Origin: Clostridia bacterium
GTDB lineage: Bacteria > Bacillota > Clostridia > Lachnospirales > Lachnospiraceae
Reading direction: 5' to 3'
NCBI GenBank assembly: GCA_910575725.1
Contig: CAJTFE010000020.1
Location: 1,175 to 65,174, forward strand
DNA: 64,000 bases
Made by a program: the position numbers and the translations under genes. Of the stretch, positions 8,289-17,769 are shown piece after piece; positions within the stretch are counted from its first letter, which is position 1, and each line of letters starts with the position of its first letter. The notes under the pieces are model-generated. The model did not search any database. It saw only the letters and a list, made by a program, of their open reading frames with translations, and was not told the origin of the DNA.

Positions 8289-10249
8289 GGAGAATGGGAC
8301 TGATAAAAAAAGGATTGACGCTTGTGCTGTGCGGTATGCTGATGGCGCCGGCAGCCGGGATGGCGTGGGCGCCGGTTAATGTGGAGGCGAGCAGCGCAGA
8401 ACTTCCAGGTGGAGTTGGGCCTGTTACTGGTTCTCAAGACAGTACAGAAACACAAAAAGCCAAAGATGCGAATAATGAAAATGATAATGATAGTAATGAA
8501 AATAATAATGAAAATAATAATGAAAATAATAATAATGAAAATAATAATAATGGAAATAAGCCCGACGATCCTGCACAAACTCTGGCAGACTCTAAAGTTG
8601 CAGCGCAAAACGAACTGGATGATTATTTTGAACTGAAAAAATCATCCATTCCGCAGGAAAAATGGTCAGAAGCGTCTAATGCGGTAAGTTCATCTAAAAC
8701 TGCGATTAACAACTGTAAAAGCCTATCGGGAATTTCTGATCGTTTAACGGAAGGAAAAGCAAAAGTGGATTCTTACATTCCGGCTCCTCCAGAACCGGAA
8801 CCCGAACCAGAGCCGGAACCCGAAACCACCAACAACAACATCATGGTAGGCGGCAACTGGATAACCCCCACAGCCAACGGCGGCGGCCAGGTAAGCGTAG
8901 TACTTCCCATCGTCAACATGGGCCGCACCCGCGTTAAGAACGTAGTAGTAACCCCTCAGATCAGCGACGATGCCAGCAAATGGCCCTTCGAGATCGAGAC
9001 CTCCAACTACACCCAGACCATAGACCGTCTCCCCGGTACAGACGACGGCGGCGACGATATGGAGCGCAGAAGGGAACTGACCTGGGTTTTAAGAACGAGA
9101 AAAGACGCCCCGGGCGGCTATCGCCCCCTTGTCTTTGACGTGACCTTTGAGAACGACGATCACAGCTTAACTACAGTAAATTTAACTACTTATGTAAAAG
9201 TAAAGGGAACCACAGGCACATCCGAAGACGGAACAGCCTCTACCCCCCGTGTAATCGTAACCGGATTCACAACCGATCCGGAGGAGGTGCGTGCAGGCGA
9301 GACATTTACCTTGACGCTGCATATGCAGAACACCTCCAAGTCAACGGCAGTCCAGAACATGCTCTTTGATATCCAGGCAGCCAGCGAGAGCACCGACACC
9401 ACTTATGTGGCGGCAGCATTCCTGCCTACAGCCGGATCCAGCACCATTTTCGTAGACCGCATAGCGGCCGGAGCAACCAAAGACATTTCCATGGAAATGG
9501 AAGCGCGTTCCGATTTGGCCCAGAAGCCCTATGTGGTCAATGTAAAGATGAACTATGAGGACGAGAGTGTCCACGCCTATGAAAATACGGCCAGCGTCTC
9601 CATCCCCGTCCGCCAGGAAGCCCGTGTAGACATCAGCAGCATAGAAGTTATGCCTGAATCCATTGAAGTAGGCAATGAAGCCAATGTTATGTTCAGCGTC
9701 TACAACATCGGAAAGACCAAGCTCTACAATACAAGCGTAAAATTTATATCCGATTCGGTCACTGGCGGCGATACATACCTGGGCAACATCGATCCGGGAG
9801 CAACCTCCAACGTGGATGCATATTTGTCAGGCGCTGCGGCCACTATGGACGACGGTATTGTAAAAATACAGATTACCTTTGAGGATGAGGCGGGAGAAGT
9901 CACCACCATCGAAAAAGAAATGACTCTGTTCGTCAATGAGATGTATTTTCCGGATGATATGGAAATGGACGGCATGTATGGCGAAGATATGACGGAACAG
10001 CCCGGAGGCTTTAAAATCTGGTGGGTCATCGTACCTGTAGTTTTGATTGTTATCGGCATTATTATATTTGTAGTAATCCGCAGAAAGAAGAAGAAAAAAG
10101 CCCAGGAGCTTCTGGAGCTGGAAGAGGATCTGGACGATATCAGCAGCGATGATCGGGACGATTCATCCGATGACGGGACTGAAACAGAAAAATTAAGTCC
10201 GTGGAAGAGATGGAAGAAGCGGAGGGCAGAGAAGAGGAACGGCCTATGA
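8285..10249 (+). CDS. CARDB/COG1361-like membrane-anchored surface protein
   Basis: A 654-aa protein with signal peptide (about 1-36), an Asn-rich low-complexity linker (about 60-95), a short helical region, a PEPEPEPEPE hinge (about 168-180), then three or more beta-sandwich repeats of the CARDB/NEW3 kind (for example VIVTGFTTDPEEVRAGETFTL and VDISSIEVMPESIEVGNEA). It ends in a membrane helix at about 578-598 and a KKKKK-rich tail. Placed between ATPase and permease, it may take the place of a MacA-type adaptor outside the cell (inference). The coding strand from about 8800 to 9650 is C-rich, unlike both flanks. Confidence 0.85.
   Translation: MRRMGLIKKGLTLVLCGMLMAPAAGMAWAPVNVEASSAELPGGVGPVTGSQDSTETQKAKDANNENDNDSNENNNENNNENNNNENNNNGNKPDDPAQTLADSKVAAQNELDDYFELKKSSIPQEKWSEASNAVSSSKTAINNCKSLSGISDRLTEGKAKVDSYIPAPPEPEPEPEPEPETTNNNIMVGGNWITPTANGGGQVSVVLPIVNMGRTRVKNVVVTPQISDDASKWPFEIETSNYTQTIDRLPGTDDGGDDMERRRELTWVLRTRKDAPGGYRPLVFDVTFENDDHSLTTVNLTTYVKVKGTTGTSEDGTASTPRVIVTGFTTDPEEVRAGETFTLTLHMQNTSKSTAVQNMLFDIQAASESTDTTYVAAAFLPTAGSSTIFVDRIAAGATKDISMEMEARSDLAQKPYVVNVKMNYEDESVHAYENTASVSIPVRQEARVDISSIEVMPESIEVGNEANVMFSVYNIGKTKLYNTSVKFISDSVTGGDTYLGNIDPGATSNVDAYLSGAAATMDDGIVKIQITFEDEAGEVTTIEKEMTLFVNEMYFPDDMEMDGMYGEDMTEQPGGFKIWWVIVPVVLIVIGIIIFVVIRRKKKKKAQELLELEEDLDDISSDDRDDSSDDGTETEKLSPWKRWKKRRAEKRNGL
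8467..8560 (+). repeat. AAT/GAAAAT triplet-rich low-complexity tract
   Basis: Imperfect repeats of AATAATGAAAAT that encode Asn/Glu runs in the surface protein. The unit keeps frame, so slippage would change linker length rather than switch the gene off. Confidence 0.8.
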
Positions 10250-11655
10250 GTGTAAAGGATTTGCTCAAAATGAGCCTAAGCAGCCTGTGGCGCCGGAAGC
10301 TTCGGACCATACTGACTGTCCTCGGCGTTGTCATTGGAACTGCTTCCATTGTGGTTATGATTTCTCTGGGCCTTGGCCTCAATAAAGCCAGCATGGAGCA
10401 GATTGAGCAGTACGGCGGCCTTACTACCATTACGGTTTACTCCAACGAAGGGGGCTATAGCTACTACGGTGGAGGCGTGGCGATTTCTGCGGAGAGCGAC
10501 AGTGAAAGCCAGGAGCCGGTCCGCATTGACGATAACGCCATTGAACAGTTTAAGCATATGGAGCATGTGGAGATTGCGTCGCCCGTTTTGAGTACCTGGG
10601 TGCTTCTGCGCCAGGGCGTGTGGGAGAACAGTGCGTCCATCCGGGGCATGAGCCGGGAGGCGCTGGAGAAGATGGATCTGGAGATTGCGGAGGGCAGCCT
10701 GCCGGAGGAAGGCGGAGAGCTGCAGTTCTTCTACGGAAATACAGTGATCACGGATTTTTATAATTCCAAGACGGGCCAGAATCCCTTCTACGAAAATTAC
10801 GATTATGAAAACCAGGATAATTATACACTGGCGGATGTGGATTTGATGAATTCTCCTATGTTTGTAATCTTTGACACAGACGCCTACTACAATTCCCAGT
10901 ACGGCGGTACAGATGAAAACGGCACACCCGTCCCGGCTCCCAAGAAATACATGGTGCCTGCCTGCGGACTTATGGCCGGCAAACCCACGGAGTGGGGGGA
11001 GAATGCCAACAGCATTCTCTGCGATGTGGAAGCCCTGAAGGCACATCTGAAAAAGGTGTTTAAAGGAAAGGTGATTCCCGGCCAGCCCACCAACAAGTCC
11101 GGTAAGCCCTACAAAGAGATGTATTATAATCAAGCGTACATCCGGGTGGACGATATGAACTATGTGACAGAGGTACAGGATCAGATCCGGGCTCTTGGCT
11201 TCCAGGCAGAGAGCAACGTGGAGTGGATGAACCAGGTGCAGGAGCAGTCCCGGTCCATTCAGATGGCTCTGGGCGGAATCGGCGCTGTGTCCCTGTTTGT
11301 AGCGGCTATCGGAATTGCCAACACGATGATGATGTCCATCTATGAGCGGACGAAGGAAATCGGCGTTATGAAGGTGCTGGGCTGTGATATGGGAGCCATC
11401 CGGAATATGTTCCTGGCGGAGGCCGGCTTTATCGGCCTTATCGGAGGAGCGGCAGGTCTTATGCTCAGCTATGGAATATCGGCCATTATCAATTTTGTCA
11501 CCAAAGCCACGTATGCTTCGGGAATCTCCTATATTCCGATTGTCCTGGTATTGTTAGCCATGGTGTTTGCCGTATTTATGGGAATGTTCGCAGGCTTGTT
11601 CCCGGCCCTTCGGGCCATGCGCCTGAGCGCCCTGGCGGCCATAAGAAACGAGTAA
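10246..11655 (+). CDS. MacB-like ABC transporter permease
   Basis: A 469-aa MacB-type permease: the N-terminal signature KMSLSSLWRRKLRTILTVLG leads into the first helix (to about residue 43), an extracellular domain of roughly 290 residues follows, then three C-terminal helices of an FtsX domain with ERTKEIGVMKVLGC. The start at 10246 (MSVKDLL) overlaps the previous stop as ATGA. With the ATPase at 7563 it makes a full exporter of the MacB fold. Its Tyr- and Asn-rich extracellular domain may contact the CARDB protein encoded upstream. Confidence 0.9.
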   Translation: MSVKDLLKMSLSSLWRRKLRTILTVLGVVIGTASIVVMISLGLGLNKASMEQIEQYGGLTTITVYSNEGGYSYYGGGVAISAESDSESQEPVRIDDNAIEQFKHMEHVEIASPVLSTWVLLRQGVWENSASIRGMSREALEKMDLEIAEGSLPEEGGELQFFYGNTVITDFYNSKTGQNPFYENYDYENQDNYTLADVDLMNSPMFVIFDTDAYYNSQYGGTDENGTPVPAPKKYMVPACGLMAGKPTEWGENANSILCDVEALKAHLKKVFKGKVIPGQPTNKSGKPYKEMYYNQAYIRVDDMNYVTEVQDQIRALGFQAESNVEWMNQVQEQSRSIQMALGGIGAVSLFVAAIGIANTMMMSIYERTKEIGVMKVLGCDMGAIRNMFLAEAGFIGLIGGAAGLMLSYGISAIINFVTKATYASGISYIPIVLVLLAMVFAVFMGMFAGLFPALRAMRLSALAAIRNE

Positions 11656-11659
11656 AAAT

Positions 11660-12877
11660 ATGAGAAGAAGAAGGCGGCAGCGGGCAGAAAGGATTCTGCC
11701 CCTACTTCTGTCATTCCTGGTTCTTTGTATAGGCGCAGGGGTGATAAGCATAGTATGGATAAGAATGGATACAAAAGACAGGTCTGGTAAGCTTACCGGG
11801 CCTGTCATTTTGGCGCAGGCAAAGATACTGGAGAAGCGGCTTCCAGCAGAAGCACTGCAGGTTCCGCAGAAGCAGGAGGAAGAAGCTGTAAAGGGTGAGA
11901 CAGAGCAGCGGGAAGATGCGGCAGCAGCTATGGAGGAGCCGGAAGAGACAGAGGCTCCCAGCCTTCGGATTGTCCTGGATCCAGGGCACGGCGGCCCGGG
12001 ACTTACCGATGAACAGGAGCTTGGAGCCATTTACCGGGATACCTATGAAAAATATCTGACCCTGGAGATTGCCCGTGCCATGGAAGAGGAGCTTTCCCAA
12101 TATGGAAATGTGGAGGTCTTTCTCACCAGGGACACGGATAAGGCCATGACCTTAAAGGAGCGTGCGGCTTATGCGGAATCCGTTGGCGCAGATCTTTTGG
12201 TAAGCCTCCACCTAAATGCCTCTCTGGAGCACAATTTTTACGGCTCGGAGGTTTTTGTCTCGGCCTTTGACTGGTTTTACGCCAGAGGAGCCGGCGTGGG
12301 GCAGAGCATTTTAAATCAGCTCACAGACTACGGCTTCGTATCCAAAGGGGTCAAAACCAGGCTGGGAAGCAAGGGGGCGGATTATTACGGAATCATCCGG
12401 GAGTGCAAAAGCCTTGGAATTCCGGCTTTGATTGTGGAGCATGGTTATATGGATGAGGACAGTGACTGGTCACGGATGTGTACCGAAGAGGCTTTAAGAG
12501 ATCTGGGGCAGAGGGACGCAAGAGGCCTGGCCGCCTATTTCGGACTGGAAAAGGGAACCGTCCTTGGGGAGCTTCCAAAGCCGGAGGAAAGCATTCCTGC
12601 CTATGCCGTCGCTCCGGATACAACGCCTCCCGAGGAGGTCTGGTATAAAAAAGAGCTTCAGAGGGACGGGCGGTACCTGATTACCCTTCATGGGGCGGAG
12701 AGGGAGAGCCGGGTGATGTACTACGATTACAGTCTGGACGGCGGCGTGACCTACAGCCGGTTAAATCTGTGGGGAACAAAGGAAACCATACAGTTCTATC
12801 TGCCCCTGACAGGGGAGGAGGAGCTTGTTTTCCGCGTCTACAATAATTATGAGCTGCGGACGGGAACGGACGGATAA
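11660..12877 (+). CDS. N-acetylmuramoyl-L-alanine amidase (Amidase_3)
   Basis: A 405-aa cell-wall hydrolase that cleaves between muramic acid and the stem peptide. It has an N-terminal membrane anchor (about 10-35), an acidic linker, and an Amidase_3 domain from about residue 102, opening with LRIVLDPGHGG and continuing through SLHLNAS and VEHGYM, which carry the zinc-binding residues of the family. The roughly 100-residue tail is a beta-rich region of unknown role. It starts four bases after the permease stop, with only a weak ribosome binding site, so it is probably translated with the exporter genes. Confidence 0.9.
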   Translation: MRRRRRQRAERILPLLLSFLVLCIGAGVISIVWIRMDTKDRSGKLTGPVILAQAKILEKRLPAEALQVPQKQEEEAVKGETEQREDAAAAMEEPEETEAPSLRIVLDPGHGGPGLTDEQELGAIYRDTYEKYLTLEIARAMEEELSQYGNVEVFLTRDTDKAMTLKERAAYAESVGADLLVSLHLNASLEHNFYGSEVFVSAFDWFYARGAGVGQSILNQLTDYGFVSKGVKTRLGSKGADYYGIIRECKSLGIPALIVEHGYMDEDSDWSRMCTEEALRDLGQRDARGLAAYFGLEKGTVLGELPKPEESIPAYAVAPDTTPPEEVWYKKELQRDGRYLITLHGAERESRVMYYDYSLDGGVTYSRLNLWGTKETIQFYLPLTGEEELVFRVYNNYELRTGTDG

Positions 12878-12883
12878 TTCTGC

Positions 12884-12912
12884 TTGTGTGATCGGCATAA
12901 GGTTGCTATACT
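12884..12912 (+). promoter_or_regulatory. Promoter of the MBG-domain protein gene
   Basis: TTGTGT (12884-12889), 17-base spacer, TATACT (12907-12912), about 80 bases before the start codon. Confidence 0.6.
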
Positions 12913-12991
12913 ATACTTAAGACATAGGAAAAATGTGCGTAATGGTTGTCTGAACCTTACAATTCTGCTTAAAATAATGGGGACAAAGACG

Positions 12992-15900
12992 ATGAAAAGA
13001 TGGAAGCATACCTTTAGAAAAATAATGCTGCTTGGGCTTGCGGCAATGTGGATCGGCGGCAGCGCAGATCAGCTTGCGCTTCCTGTATCTGCCCGGGGAA
13101 CCCTTGGGACGGAGCAGACGGGAACGGGCTATGGGACGGCGGCCCGGGAGAGGCTGACAGCCAATGAAAAACGGGTTTATGATGCGGTTAAGTCTGCCGC
13201 AGGGCAGATTGCCCAGGGCCAGAGAGCTTCTGCGGTGATCACAGTGAGCGGCTTTACCTCCCTGGCAAATTCCCAGGAGAAGATTACGCAGCTGCTGGAC
13301 GAGGCCATGGCCTGTCTATTGGAGGATATGCCCGGCAATTTTTACTGGTACGACAAGGATGGGGAAGCCTATGTGGGAGAGTGGGCTTCAGATGAGAATC
13401 CGGTGAGCTCTATAACGGTCTCCCTTGCCGTGCTTCCGGAGTATCAGTCCCTTGGCAGTCTTTATACGGCGGACACCGCCAAGACAAAAGCGGCAAAGCC
13501 GGCAGTGGACAGAGCGCTGGCAATTGTGGCAAAGAATGAAAATAAGACAGACTATGAGAAGCTTAAGGCCTACCTCACAGAGATCTGTACCCTGGCTTCC
13601 GCTGGGGAAACGGAATCCGGGAGCCGCCTTGCTTCGGATACTGATCCGTGGCCCTTTATCTATGTATTTGACGGGGACAAAAGCACAACCGTGGGAAGCC
13701 GCGGCTATGCGGCTGCCTTTCAGTATTTGTGCGACGCGTCCGACTTTGAGAACGCGGCCTGCTACACGGCGGACGGGGAAGTGTCGGGAGCTGTGGAGGA
13801 AAAGGGCCATTACTGGAACATTGTCCGCCTGGAGGGAAGCTCTTATCTGGTGGATGTGATGAACTGCGACACGGGGGCGCCGGGAGCGCCGGATCAGCTT
13901 TTCCTGGCCGGGGCGGAAGGCTCGGTGCAGGACGGCTATACGATTTCCTTAAATAAGGACAGAGACAGCATTACCTATGAGTATTATACATATCTGTCCG
14001 ATACCCTTGGCAGTGTTCTGAGGCTGTCGCCTTATACTTATCTGAGCCCGGAAGATACAAAGCTTCGCGTCACAGCGCCCACAGCCGGTGAAGTAACCTT
14101 CGGGGATCCCGTTGACGACGGGGTGCTTTCCGGGGGAACTGCCGTGAATCAGAAGGGAGATCCCGTTGACGGCGTCTTTACCTGGGCGGATGAGGTGGAT
14201 TTTTACGGAAATGCAGGAACGAATACCTTAAAGGCAGTTTTTACGCCGGATAACCCTCAGTACAGTCCGGTGGAGGATATTGCAGTCAGCGTCAAGATCA
14301 ACCGAAGGCCGGTCACGGTTGAGGCAGAGGCGAAGACCAAGGCTTACGGCCAGCCGGATCCGGTGTGGACCTACACCTATGCGAATGTGATACAGGGATA
14401 CCCCCTGACGGGCGGGCTTAGCCGGGTTTCGGGCGAGAATGCGGGAACCTACCGGATTCTTCAGGGAAGCCTTACGGATGAAAATAACCCCAACTATTCC
14501 ATTTCCTTCACAGAGGGAACCTTGGAGATTCAGACGGCGGATTATACAGAGCAGGTGAATGGGAGCCAGAGCATATGGCCTGGGACAGGAGCTTTTGCCG
14601 AGCCTGTATTTACAGATGAAAAGGGAAATAAAATAAGCGGAACCCTCACCTATTCCTACAATGGACGTTCAAACCTGACCTATGGGAACCTGACGGCAGA
14701 GCTTGGAAAGCTGCCGGTGGATTCAAAGGGAACGCTGACCTATACCTTTGTCCCGGGAAGCAATTACATAGAAAAGAGCGGAAGGATTGATTTTACGGTA
14801 AAGGGCCTGGAATTCGCAGTGGGCGGCCAGACGGCCACTGCCGCCAACGCGGTGACGGTTAAGAGCGATGCGGCCTACGGAGATTCCTGGGCGGATATTG
14901 TGAAGATTGGTTCGATTACTGCAAAGGCGGATTCCGGAAGCGACAGCAATTCCCAGCATTTTACCCTGAATCAGAGCGGAACGCCCGAAGTAGGCTCCGG
15001 GCAGAGCTTCCAGGTGCTCTATAACGGCACCATCAACGGAATGACCTTTACCAACCAGGTTGTCTGCGAGGGAACGGTGGATGTGAAGAAGCGGAGCATC
15101 AGCGTATCCAGGGGAAGCTATAAGGTAAGCAAGGTTTACGATCAGACCCGGTCGGGAGGAAATGTTACAGGGGAGCTGGAGATCTTGAATCTTCCGGCGG
15201 CAGATGCAGGCAGAGTGAATATTACGGCAGTGCCGGAAGGCTATTCCGATCCCAATGTAAACGGTCAGAGCACTATGGCGGTGAAGCTTTCCTTAAGCGG
15301 AGCCGGAGCCGGGAATTATGAGCTGGAAAATACTACGGTGGAGGTTCCCTGTGAGATTACGCCAAAGACTATCCGGCCAATCGTAAAGGTATCGGGGAAT
15401 TACAGCTATACGGGCCGTGCTATTGTGCCTGCGGTCACGGTTTCCAACGGGACGGAAGTGGTGGCTGCGTCGGATTATGAGCTGGCTCTTACGAACAATC
15501 GGAACGCCGGAACCGGAAAGGTAAGCGTGCGGTCGAAGAGCGGCAGCAATTATACCTGGGGCTCGCCTGTGGAGGCGGCGTTTACCATTGATAAGACGGA
15601 ATATAAGGGAACGAAAACAGGCGTCAGCTCAATGGAATATGGCGGTTCGGCGGTATTCAGCATGTATTCCATGCTTCCGGAGGGTTATAAGCTGGGGGAG
15701 ATCCGGGTATCCGATCCGGATAAGATCCTTGCAGAGAAGCCCGTTGTCTCCAGTACAGTTCTGACCTGCAAGCTTGTGAATGATAAGAGCAAGGAGGGAA
15801 AAACGGCGGAGATTACAGTGCCGGTGACGGAATCGACCAATTACTATGCCTATGATCTGACATTTACGGTGAAGATGGCTTCCCAGTCTTCGGGAGGCTC

Positions 15901-16195
15901 GGGCCGGCAGACACCGGCAGATATAGGAAACACAGGCGGAACGGGCTCTGACTCTGTCACTCCGCCTCAGTCCTCACCAGACATACAGGAAGGAAGTTCC
16001 TCCCCGGCCGGAACTGAGGAGACGCCCGGCGGCGCCAATGTAACCCCGGTTGACAGGCAGAACTCCAAGAGCAAGAATCCCGGAGGATTCAGCACGGGCC
16101 CCATTATATGGTGCCTGATTGGCATGGTATTGTCGGCTGCTGTGATTGGCGGAACCTTTTTTGTGAGAAGCAGGTGGAGCGGTAAAGAAGATTAA
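12992..16195 (+). CDS. Large MBG-domain surface protein with inactive transglutaminase-like domain
   Basis: A 1067-aa surface protein: signal peptide, then a transglutaminase-like region (about 230-295; RGYAAAFQYLCD, GHYWNIVR, LVDVMNCD), then MBG-type beta repeats (for example VTVEAEAKTKAYGQPDPVW) and a C-terminal membrane helix (about 1036-1058) with a short basic tail. There is no LPxTG motif. In active family members a Cys sits where this protein reads GSRGYA, so the domain is probably non-catalytic. The start at 12992 was chosen for GGGGAC upstream and for the signal peptide; the open frame begins at 12884. It is probably an adhesin or wall-binding protein. Confidence 0.8.
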   Translation: MKRWKHTFRKIMLLGLAAMWIGGSADQLALPVSARGTLGTEQTGTGYGTAARERLTANEKRVYDAVKSAAGQIAQGQRASAVITVSGFTSLANSQEKITQLLDEAMACLLEDMPGNFYWYDKDGEAYVGEWASDENPVSSITVSLAVLPEYQSLGSLYTADTAKTKAAKPAVDRALAIVAKNENKTDYEKLKAYLTEICTLASAGETESGSRLASDTDPWPFIYVFDGDKSTTVGSRGYAAAFQYLCDASDFENAACYTADGEVSGAVEEKGHYWNIVRLEGSSYLVDVMNCDTGAPGAPDQLFLAGAEGSVQDGYTISLNKDRDSITYEYYTYLSDTLGSVLRLSPYTYLSPEDTKLRVTAPTAGEVTFGDPVDDGVLSGGTAVNQKGDPVDGVFTWADEVDFYGNAGTNTLKAVFTPDNPQYSPVEDIAVSVKINRRPVTVEAEAKTKAYGQPDPVWTYTYANVIQGYPLTGGLSRVSGENAGTYRILQGSLTDENNPNYSISFTEGTLEIQTADYTEQVNGSQSIWPGTGAFAEPVFTDEKGNKISGTLTYSYNGRSNLTYGNLTAELGKLPVDSKGTLTYTFVPGSNYIEKSGRIDFTVKGLEFAVGGQTATAANAVTVKSDAAYGDSWADIVKIGSITAKADSGSDSNSQHFTLNQSGTPEVGSGQSFQVLYNGTINGMTFTNQVVCEGTVDVKKRSISVSRGSYKVSKVYDQTRSGGNVTGELEILNLPAADAGRVNITAVPEGYSDPNVNGQSTMAVKLSLSGAGAGNYELENTTVEVPCEITPKTIRPIVKVSGNYSYTGRAIVPAVTVSNGTEVVAASDYELALTNNRNAGTGKVSVRSKSGSNYTWGSPVEAAFTIDKTEYKGTKTGVSSMEYGGSAVFSMYSMLPEGYKLGEIRVSDPDKILAEKPVVSSTVLTCKLVNDKSKEGKTAEITVPVTESTNYYAYDLTFTVKMASQSSGGSGRQTPADIGNTGGTGSDSVTPPQSSPDIQEGSSSPAGTEETPGGANVTPVDRQNSKSKNPGGFSTGPIIWCLIGMVLSAAVIGGTFFVRSRWSGKED

Positions 16196-16201
16196 AATGA
16201 A

Positions 16202-16255
16202 GGAGCTGCCGCAAAATAAGCTTGATGGCTTATTTTGCGGCAGCTCCTCTTTTTA
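16202..16255 (+). terminator. Terminator after the MBG surface protein
   Basis: A long perfect stem (GGAGCTGCCGCAAAATAAGC paired with its complement) with a short loop, followed by TCTTTTT. The stem is long enough to act on both strands, which also suits the convergent LUD gene. Confidence 0.9.
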
Positions 16256-16272
16256 TGTAAGGAGACACAGGA

Positions 16273-16908
16273 TTAATAGCCCAGCTCTTCCCCGATAAGA
16301 ATTACCTTTATTCTGCCTGGGATGTGGGATCTTCTGGTAACTACGATTTGGCTGCAGATGCAGTCCGGGGACTGGCAGTCTGCGCATTTTCCCGTAACGG
16401 AACAAGGGGTCTTTTTGTTCAGCCGCAGGGTATTGATGGGAGCGGCTGTATTTCTTGCGCGGTTGTGCCCCTCCTCCAGGGTGGTTACGACCTTGTTCAT
16501 ACCGGCCAGTACAATCACATTGTCCGGACCGCTGCAGAGGCAGGCTACCCTGTTTCCAGCCCCGTCTACATTGATAAGCTCCCCGTTCAGCGTAATGGCG
16601 TTGGCGCTCATAAAGAAATAATCGGCGCAGACGGCCTTGGCAAAGAGTGCTTTCTTTTCCTCCGGGGTTTTTGCGGCCAGGCGGTCAATCAATGTGTAGG
16701 AGCCCTTTTTCAAGGCATCCATCAGACCGCATTCTTCCATGGTCATGGTGCCGCCCCAGGTGACGGAAGACTGTTCGGGGACAAGCTCCAGAACCTTCTT
16801 TACGGCAGCGGCGCTGTCCTGGCAGTACCAGCCTTTCATCTGGCGCTTTTCCAGATTGGCAATGATGGTTTTTGCAGTGTTTTCATAATATTGCTTTTTC
16901 GGTGTCAT
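16273..16908 (-). CDS. LUD-domain protein (LutC/YkgG-like)
   Basis: A 211-aa protein of the LUD (DUF162) family, related to LutC of lactate oxidation complexes. Family features include VTWGGTMTMEECGL, ADYFFMSANAIT and VIVLAGMNKVV. The C-terminus carries a Cys-rich stretch (CSVTGKCADCQSPDCICSQ) typical of the stand-alone clostridial version, which might bind metal. No LutA or LutB gene is adjacent, so the role here is open. Its leader is element E2 copy 2, with AGGAGG immediately before the start. Confidence 0.85.
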   Translation of the reverse strand: MTPKKQYYENTAKTIIANLEKRQMKGWYCQDSAAAVKKVLELVPEQSSVTWGGTMTMEECGLMDALKKGSYTLIDRLAAKTPEEKKALFAKAVCADYFFMSANAITLNGELINVDGAGNRVACLCSGPDNVIVLAGMNKVVTTLEEGHNRARNTAAPINTLRLNKKTPCSVTGKCADCQSPDCICSQIVVTRRSHIPGRIKVILIGEELGY

Positions 16909-16927
16909 AAGGATCCTCCTATTTGTA

Positions 16928-17040
16928 GTCGCTGCGCGACAGCACTAAAGGGTAAAGCCGCTTCGACACACTAGTAATGAGAGAAACTTTTATTCGAAAG
17001 TGCCCTCATAAAAGTTCCTCTCGTGCGCCTTTGCGACTTT
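16928..17040 (-). promoter_or_regulatory. Leader element E2, copy 2 (before LUD gene)
   Basis: Minus-strand reading: AAAGTCGC / GCGGCTTT outer stem (the GGT/ACC tip is lost at the 5' end), inner stem GAGAGGAACTTTTAT / ATAAAAGTTTCTCTC, GTCGCGCAGCGAC hairpin, then AAATAGGAGG and the LUD start. The outer stem differs from copy 1 (TCGC/GCGG against CTGC/GCAG) yet remains paired. The pseudoknot partner reads CTTTAGTGC here, so that pairing is weaker. Confidence 0.72.
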
Positions 17041-17083
17041 AATTATTATCCATTATAGAAGGATTTCCAATATATTTCAAGCC

Positions 17084-17689
17084 TTATAGGCTCTGCAGAG
17101 TCACAGGCATCATGGAAAGCCGCACAAAATACCCCTGCTCTTTGTGGCAGATGGGGCAGACGGCCGGAGCCATGGGGCCCATGTGGATATGGCCGCAGTT
17201 CAGACAGATCCACGCTTCCTGCGTATCGGAGGAAAACAGCTTCTTGTCTTCCATCAATTTTGCGAAGGTTCCGAAGCGGTCGCCGTGGATCTTTTCAATG
17301 GCTGCAATTCCATAGAAGGAAGAGGCGATAGACGGGAAGCCTTCTTCCGCCGCCTTGTCTCCGAATGCCTTGTAAATGGGATCGTTTTCCTCATACTCAT
17401 TGTGCTGGGCGGCTTTTAGAATCTCCTCCATCGTAGGATAAAGGTCGATGGGATAACCGCCGTCAATCTGGATAGTAGTTCCGGCCAGGGGCTTTAAATG
17501 GTTGTAAAAAATCTCTGCGTGCTCCTTTTCCTGGTTGGCCGTAAAGGTAAACAGGCGCTCGAGTACAGGGAGCTTCTGACGTTTTGCCTCTTCTGCCGCA
17601 AAGGTGTAGCGGTTCCGGGCCTGGCTCTCTCCTGCGAAGGCACGCATGAGGTTTTCTCTTGTTTCGCTGTGCTGAAAATCAATTGACAT
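17084..17689 (-). CDS. rbr: Rubrerythrin
   Basis: A 201-aa non-haem iron peroxidase that reduces hydrogen peroxide in anaerobes. The N-terminal ferritin-like domain holds the di-iron ligand helices (GESQARNRY, NQEKEHAEIF, IEKIHGDRF). The C-terminal rubredoxin-like domain holds two Cys pairs (CLNCGHIHMGPMAPAVCPIC). Length is normal. The start follows GGAGT at a usual distance. It is probably a single gene; the small gene upstream (17770) is on the same strand about 80 bases away and might be co-transcribed. Confidence 0.95.
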   Translation of the reverse strand: MSIDFQHSETRENLMRAFAGESQARNRYTFAAEEAKRQKLPVLERLFTFTANQEKEHAEIFYNHLKPLAGTTIQIDGGYPIDLYPTMEEILKAAQHNEYEENDPIYKAFGDKAAEEGFPSIASSFYGIAAIEKIHGDRFGTFAKLMEDKKLFSSDTQEAWICLNCGHIHMGPMAPAVCPICHKEQGYFVRLSMMPVTLQSL

Positions 17690-17769
17690 AGACTGGGGTA
17701 CTCCTTTCTTTGGGTGAAATATTTGCTGCTGTTTGCGCAGCGGCTCTTATACGGGATGCATGGAAAGGC

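Noticed and set aside
8219-8608. Minus-strand frame with long Ile runs
   Set aside because: Only the antisense reading of the Asn-rich repeat tract in the CARDB gene.
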